Assembly (NCBI GenBank): GCA_947303225.1
Contig: CAMYXG010000057.1
Span: forward strand, 1 to 7,887
Length of the DNA stretch: 7,887 bases
Direction of reading: 5' to 3'
DNA from: an uncultured Caryophanales bacterium
GTDB taxonomy: Bacteria; Bacillota_I; Bacilli_A; RF39; UBA660
Part shown: piece by piece, positions 5,450 through 7,887 of the stretch
How the letters are laid out: every line of letters starts with the position of its first letter
Position numbering within the stretch: the first letter of the stretch is position 1
Position numbers and translations under genes: made by a program
The notes under the pieces: generated by a model
Seen by the model: the letters and a program-made list of their open reading frames with translations, nothing else
What the model was told of the DNA's origin: nothing
Databases searched by the model: none

Positions 5450-7686
5450 AGTGTTTCATGAAATGTTCTAGAGATTACTTCTTCTTGCTGTTTTTTTGTT
5501 AATTTATTGAATCTTACTGCATATCCTGATACTCGAATTGTTAGTAATGGATATTTGTCTGGATGATTCATGGCATCTATTAGCATTTGTCTGTTTAATA
5601 CATTTACATTTAAGTGATGAGCTCCTTGTGAAAAGTAGCCATCCATCATTTGTACTAAATTGTTTACTCGATCTTTTTCAGTCTTTCCAAGAGTTTCTGG
5701 TACGATTGAGAAAGTGTTTGAAATTCCATCTCGGCAACAATTTTCCCAATCTAATTTAGCAACAGAGTTTAGAGAAGCAAGAGCACCATTTTCATCTCTT
5801 CCATGCATTGGGTTTGCACCAGGAGCGAAAGGAACACCGCTTTTTCTTCCGTCTGGAGTTGCTCCTGTATTTTGTCCATATACAACGTTTGATGTAATCG
5901 TTAAAACAGATAGAGTAGGTTTAGCATTTCGATAACACTTATGAGATGATAGTTCTTTATAGAATCTTTCTAATAATTCTTGTCCTATTTTATCCACTCT
6001 ATCATCATCATTTCCAAATTTAGGGAAGTCCCCCTCTATTTCAAAGTCTACAGCAATTCCTTGTTCATTTCGAATTGGTTTAACTTTTGCATATTTAATT
6101 GCAGAAAGTGAGTCAACTGCTACTGAAAAACCTGCCACTCCATATGCCATTAATCTATTTACGTAAGTATCATGAAGGGCCATTTGTCCTGCTTCATATG
6201 CATATTTGTCATGCATGTAGTGAATTATATTCATAGCATCACTATAGATTCTTGCTATTTCTTTTAACATTTTCCAATAATTTTTGGTTACTTTTTCATA
6301 ATTTAATACTTCATCTTCTATTATTTTAAATCCTGGAATTACTAATTCTCTTTTCATTTCGTCTATTCCGCCATTAATTGAATAGAGTAATGCTTTGGCA
6401 AGATTGCATCTTGCTCCAAAAAATTGCATATCTTTTCCTATTCTCATAGAAGAAACACAACATGCAATTGCGTAATCATCTCCCATGGATGGTCTCATTA
6501 AATCATCATTTTCATATTGAATGGAGTCGGTTTTAATACTTATTTTTGCACAATATTTTTTCCATGGCTCTGGAAGATCTTTAGACCAAAGAATTGTCAT
6601 GTTGGGTTCTGGAGCACTTTCTAAGTTTTCTAGGGTATGTACTATACGATAAGATGTTTTTGTTACCATGTTTTTTCCTTCTGTCGTGATTCCACCAAGG
6701 GAGCAAGTTACCCATGTTGGATCTCCAGAAAATAGTTCGTCATACTCTGGAGTTCTTAGGTGTCTAGCTGCTCTAAGTTTTATGACAAAATTGTCTATTA
6801 TTTCTTGTGCTTCTTCTTCTGTTAAAGTTCCTTCTTTGAAATCTCTTTCAAAGTAGATGTCAAAAAATGCATCAACTCTTCCTAATGACATTGCAGCTCC
6901 ATTATTTTCTTTGATTGCTGCTAGATATGCAAAATATGTCCATTGAACGGCTTCTTTTGCATTTTTTGCTGGCTCTGATATATCAAATCCATAACTTTTT
7001 GCCATTTCTTCCATTTCTTTTAGTGCTTTATATTGCATTGCTATTTCTTCTCGTAGTCGAATGGTATCTTGATCCATTATCTTTATTTTCATTTGATTCC
7101 ATTCTTTATATTTCTCTTCCATTAATTTTTCAGTTCCATATAATGCAACTCTACGATAGTCTCCAATGATTCTTCCTCTTCCATAAGCATCTGGAAGACC
7201 TGTTAATAATTTTACGTGTCTTGCTTTTCTTATTTCATTTGTATAAGCATCAAATACTCCATCGTTATGCGTTTTTACTAGATTTGTATTTAGAAAATTA
7301 TCTAAATTTTTGTCCATTTTGTAGCCATATGCATCTAGTTCTTGATATACCATTTTTAATCCGCCTTTTGGGACAATACTTCTTTTACATAATGCATCTG
7401 TTTGTAATCCTACGATAATATCATCATCTTTTGATATATAACCTGGTTTAAATGCATTGATTCCAGCTGGTGTTTTTGTGTCAATATCTATTACATGTTT
7501 TTTTACTTCTTCTTTGCAGACATCTTCGTATACTTTTAATATTCTCTTTGTTTTATCTGTAGGTCCAACTAGAAAGTCTTCTCCTTTAGTATATTGTTTA
7601 TAGTTGTTTTTTATAAAATCGCTTACATTTATTTCGTAATACCATTCTCCACCGTTAAATTTTCTCCATTCTTCTTTTGTTTCCAT
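5446..7686 (-). CDS. pflB: Formate C-acetyltransferase (pyruvate formate-lyase)
   Basis: This cytoplasmic glycyl-radical enzyme converts pyruvate and CoA to acetyl-CoA and formate during anaerobic fermentation. The 746-residue protein is full length. The catalytic cysteine pair is C409-C410 in IACCVSSM, followed by MQFFGAR with R426 (same spacing as E. coli C418 and R435). The radical glycine is G721 in RVSGYAVRF, and the end SRTFHETL aligns with the normal PFL C-terminus. The residue after CCVS is Ser, where Pro or Ala is more usual; this is probably neutral. The frame extends upstream to 7755, but AAGGAGG (7698-7692), 5 bases before the ATG at 7686, fixes the start, and the protein from there (METKEEWRKF) fits family N-termini. 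It is the first gene of pflBA, convergent with smpB and divergent from ssrA. Confidence 0.97.
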   Translation of the reverse strand: METKEEWRKFNGGEWYYEINVSDFIKNNYKQYTKGEDFLVGPTDKTKRILKVYEDVCKEEVKKHVIDIDTKTPAGINAFKPGYISKDDDIIVGLQTDALCKRSIVPKGGLKMVYQELDAYGYKMDKNLDNFLNTNLVKTHNDGVFDAYTNEIRKARHVKLLTGLPDAYGRGRIIGDYRRVALYGTEKLMEEKYKEWNQMKIKIMDQDTIRLREEIAMQYKALKEMEEMAKSYGFDISEPAKNAKEAVQWTYFAYLAAIKENNGAAMSLGRVDAFFDIYFERDFKEGTLTEEEAQEIIDNFVIKLRAARHLRTPEYDELFSGDPTWVTCSLGGITTEGKNMVTKTSYRIVHTLENLESAPEPNMTILWSKDLPEPWKKYCAKISIKTDSIQYENDDLMRPSMGDDYAIACCVSSMRIGKDMQFFGARCNLAKALLYSINGGIDEMKRELVIPGFKIIEDEVLNYEKVTKNYWKMLKEIARIYSDAMNIIHYMHDKYAYEAGQMALHDTYVNRLMAYGVAGFSVAVDSLSAIKYAKVKPIRNEQGIAVDFEIEGDFPKFGNDDDRVDKIGQELLERFYKELSSHKCYRNAKPTLSVLTITSNVVYGQNTGATPDGRKSGVPFAPGANPMHGRDENGALASLNSVAKLDWENCCRDGISNTFSIVPETLGKTEKDRVNNLVQMMDGYFSQGAHHLNVNVLNRQMLIDAMNHPDKYPLLTIRVSGYAVRFNKLTKKQQEEVISRTFHETL

Positions 7687-7691
7687 TTTTG

Positions 7692-7698
7692 CCTCCTT
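7692..7698 (-). promoter_or_regulatory. Strong ribosome binding site that sets the pflB start
   Basis: AAGGAGG on the - strand (7698-7692) is followed by a 5-base spacer CAAAA and the ATG at 7686-7684. In-frame upstream Met codons (7755 and 7713) have no comparable site. The 7713 ATG overlaps the -10 box, so it would not be in the transcript. Confidence 0.9.
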
Positions 7699-7711
7699 AT
7701 TCGTCTTTCTC

Positions 7712-7720
7712 ATTATATCA
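7712..7720 (-). promoter_or_regulatory. pflB promoter: extended -10 (TGA-TATAAT)
   Basis: On the - strand, TGATATAAT (7720-7712) is a perfect -10 with an extended TG. The predicted transcription start is near 7705, giving a leader of about 19 bases. At a 17-base spacing the -35 position reads CAATAT (7740-7735), a poor match to TTGACA. This suggests reliance on the extended -10 or on an activator bound at the adjoining palindrome. Confidence 0.65.
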
Positions 7721-7734
7721 TTTTTTGAAGTTTG

Positions 7735-7758
7735 ATATTGTTGCAATTGCAACAATAT
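7735..7758. promoter_or_regulatory. Perfect 24-bp palindrome, likely operator for pflBA
   Basis: The half-site ATATTGTTGCAA (7735-7746) is followed by its exact reverse complement (7747-7758) with no spacer and no mismatch. The centre, 7746.5, is about 41.5 bases upstream of the predicted pflB start and covers its -35 region. The inner 18 bp begin TTGTT and end AACAA around AATT, partly resembling Rex operators. It can also be read as TGTTG-N6-CAACA, the spacing of CRP/FNR-family sites. It is not followed by a T-tract in either direction, so it does not look like a terminator. The regulator is not identified. Confidence 0.7.
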
Positions 7759-7805
7759 ACATTATTTTACTATTTATTATTTTCCTTTTATTTTTTGTGC
7801 TTTTG

Positions 7806-7814
7806 TGATATAAT
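7806..7814 (+). promoter_or_regulatory. ssrA promoter: extended -10 (TGA-TATAAT)
   Basis: TGATATAAT (7806-7814) is an extended -10 whose spacing (8 bases) fits a transcript starting at G7823, the expected tmRNA 5' end. No good -35 is visible at 16-18 bases upstream (TTTTAT or TTTATT at about 7786-7792). This promoter lets ssrA be expressed independently of smpB. Confidence 0.65.
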
Positions 7815-7822
7815 TTATTCAT

Positions 7823-7887
7823 GGGGCTGATTTGGTTTCGACGGGAATAGTAGAGCATAGATGGCAAGTCGAATGTCCACGTCACGG
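7823..7887 (+). ncRNA. ssrA: Transfer-messenger RNA (tmRNA), 5' part only
   Basis: tmRNA acts as both tRNA and mRNA to rescue stalled ribosomes and tag the nascent peptide for proteolysis, together with SmpB. The sequence from 7823 begins GGGGCTGATTTGGTTTCGAC, very close to the conserved 5' end of one-piece tmRNAs (GGGGCTGA, then GG-TTCGACGGG). This segment forms half of the alanine tRNA-like acceptor stem and the D-loop analogue. Only 65 bases are in the window; the pseudoknots, the tag-coding frame and the 3' T-arm lie beyond the right edge, so the tag cannot be read. Its position downstream of smpB supports the call. Confidence 0.93.

Noticed and set aside
5660..5935. Antisense open frames inside pflB (also about 5538-5759, 6668-6856, 6915-7169, 7221-7418)
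   Set aside because: They are shadows of the well-supported pflB frame, without ribosome binding sites or recognisable protein features.
7687..7755. 23-residue N-terminal extension of PflB beginning at 7755
   Set aside because: It would start inside the palindrome and run through the -10 box and the AAGGAGG site; the resulting peptide is unlike PFL N-termini.
7735..7758. The 24-bp palindrome as a terminator
   Set aside because: There is no T-tract after it in either direction, no gene ends there, and it lies upstream of both divergent promoters' transcripts.

Overview
The window is very AT-rich (around 30% G+C by eye), with strong A/T-ending codon bias. It carries a core gene set typical of low-GC Firmicutes (Bacillota): secG, rnr, smpB and ssrA in order, plus a pyruvate formate-lyase operon. 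TGA is used as a stop (capA-like gene and pflB) and tryptophan is TGG, so the standard bacterial code applies, not the Mycoplasma code. Pyruvate formate-lyase is an oxygen-sensitive glycyl-radical enzyme, so an anaerobic or facultative fermenter is likely, for example a gut Bacilli or Clostridia lineage. The sequence alone does not fix the genus.

Layout, left to right. Bases 1-542 (+) hold the C-terminal part of a SAM-dependent methyltransferase running in from outside the window. Then comes secG (609-824, +), with its own promoter and a short terminator. Next is a tight three-gene operon on the + strand: rnr (906-3017), a membrane-anchored CapA/PGA_cap-type phosphoesterase-like gene (3019-4224) and smpB (4229-4669), with gaps of 1 and 4 bases. 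A hairpin at 4715-4748 sits between smpB and the convergent pflA and probably serves both strands. On the - strand, pflB (7686-5446) and pflA (5449-4727) form an operon with an ATGA overlap. A divergent intergenic region (7687-7822) carries the pflB promoter, a perfect 24-bp palindrome and the ssrA promoter. The 5' end of tmRNA (ssrA) starts at about 7823 and runs off the right edge.

How the genes work together. RNase R, SmpB and tmRNA form the trans-translation module: SmpB-tmRNA rescues stalled ribosomes and RNase R degrades the defective mRNA. Here the module is split by a metabolic operon on the opposite strand and contains an extra membrane-anchored metallophosphoesterase-like gene between rnr and smpB. 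PflA installs the glycyl radical on PflB, which then converts pyruvate and CoA to acetyl-CoA and formate.

I see no CRISPR array, insertion sequence, tRNA or rRNA, and no convincing new defence or mobile system; this is mainly core chromosome. The most interesting non-coding signal is the 24-bp palindrome, centred about 41.5 bases upstream of the predicted pflB transcription start. Three start codons (rnr, the capA-like gene, pflB) are placed downstream of the longest possible ORF start, on ribosome-binding-site evidence.
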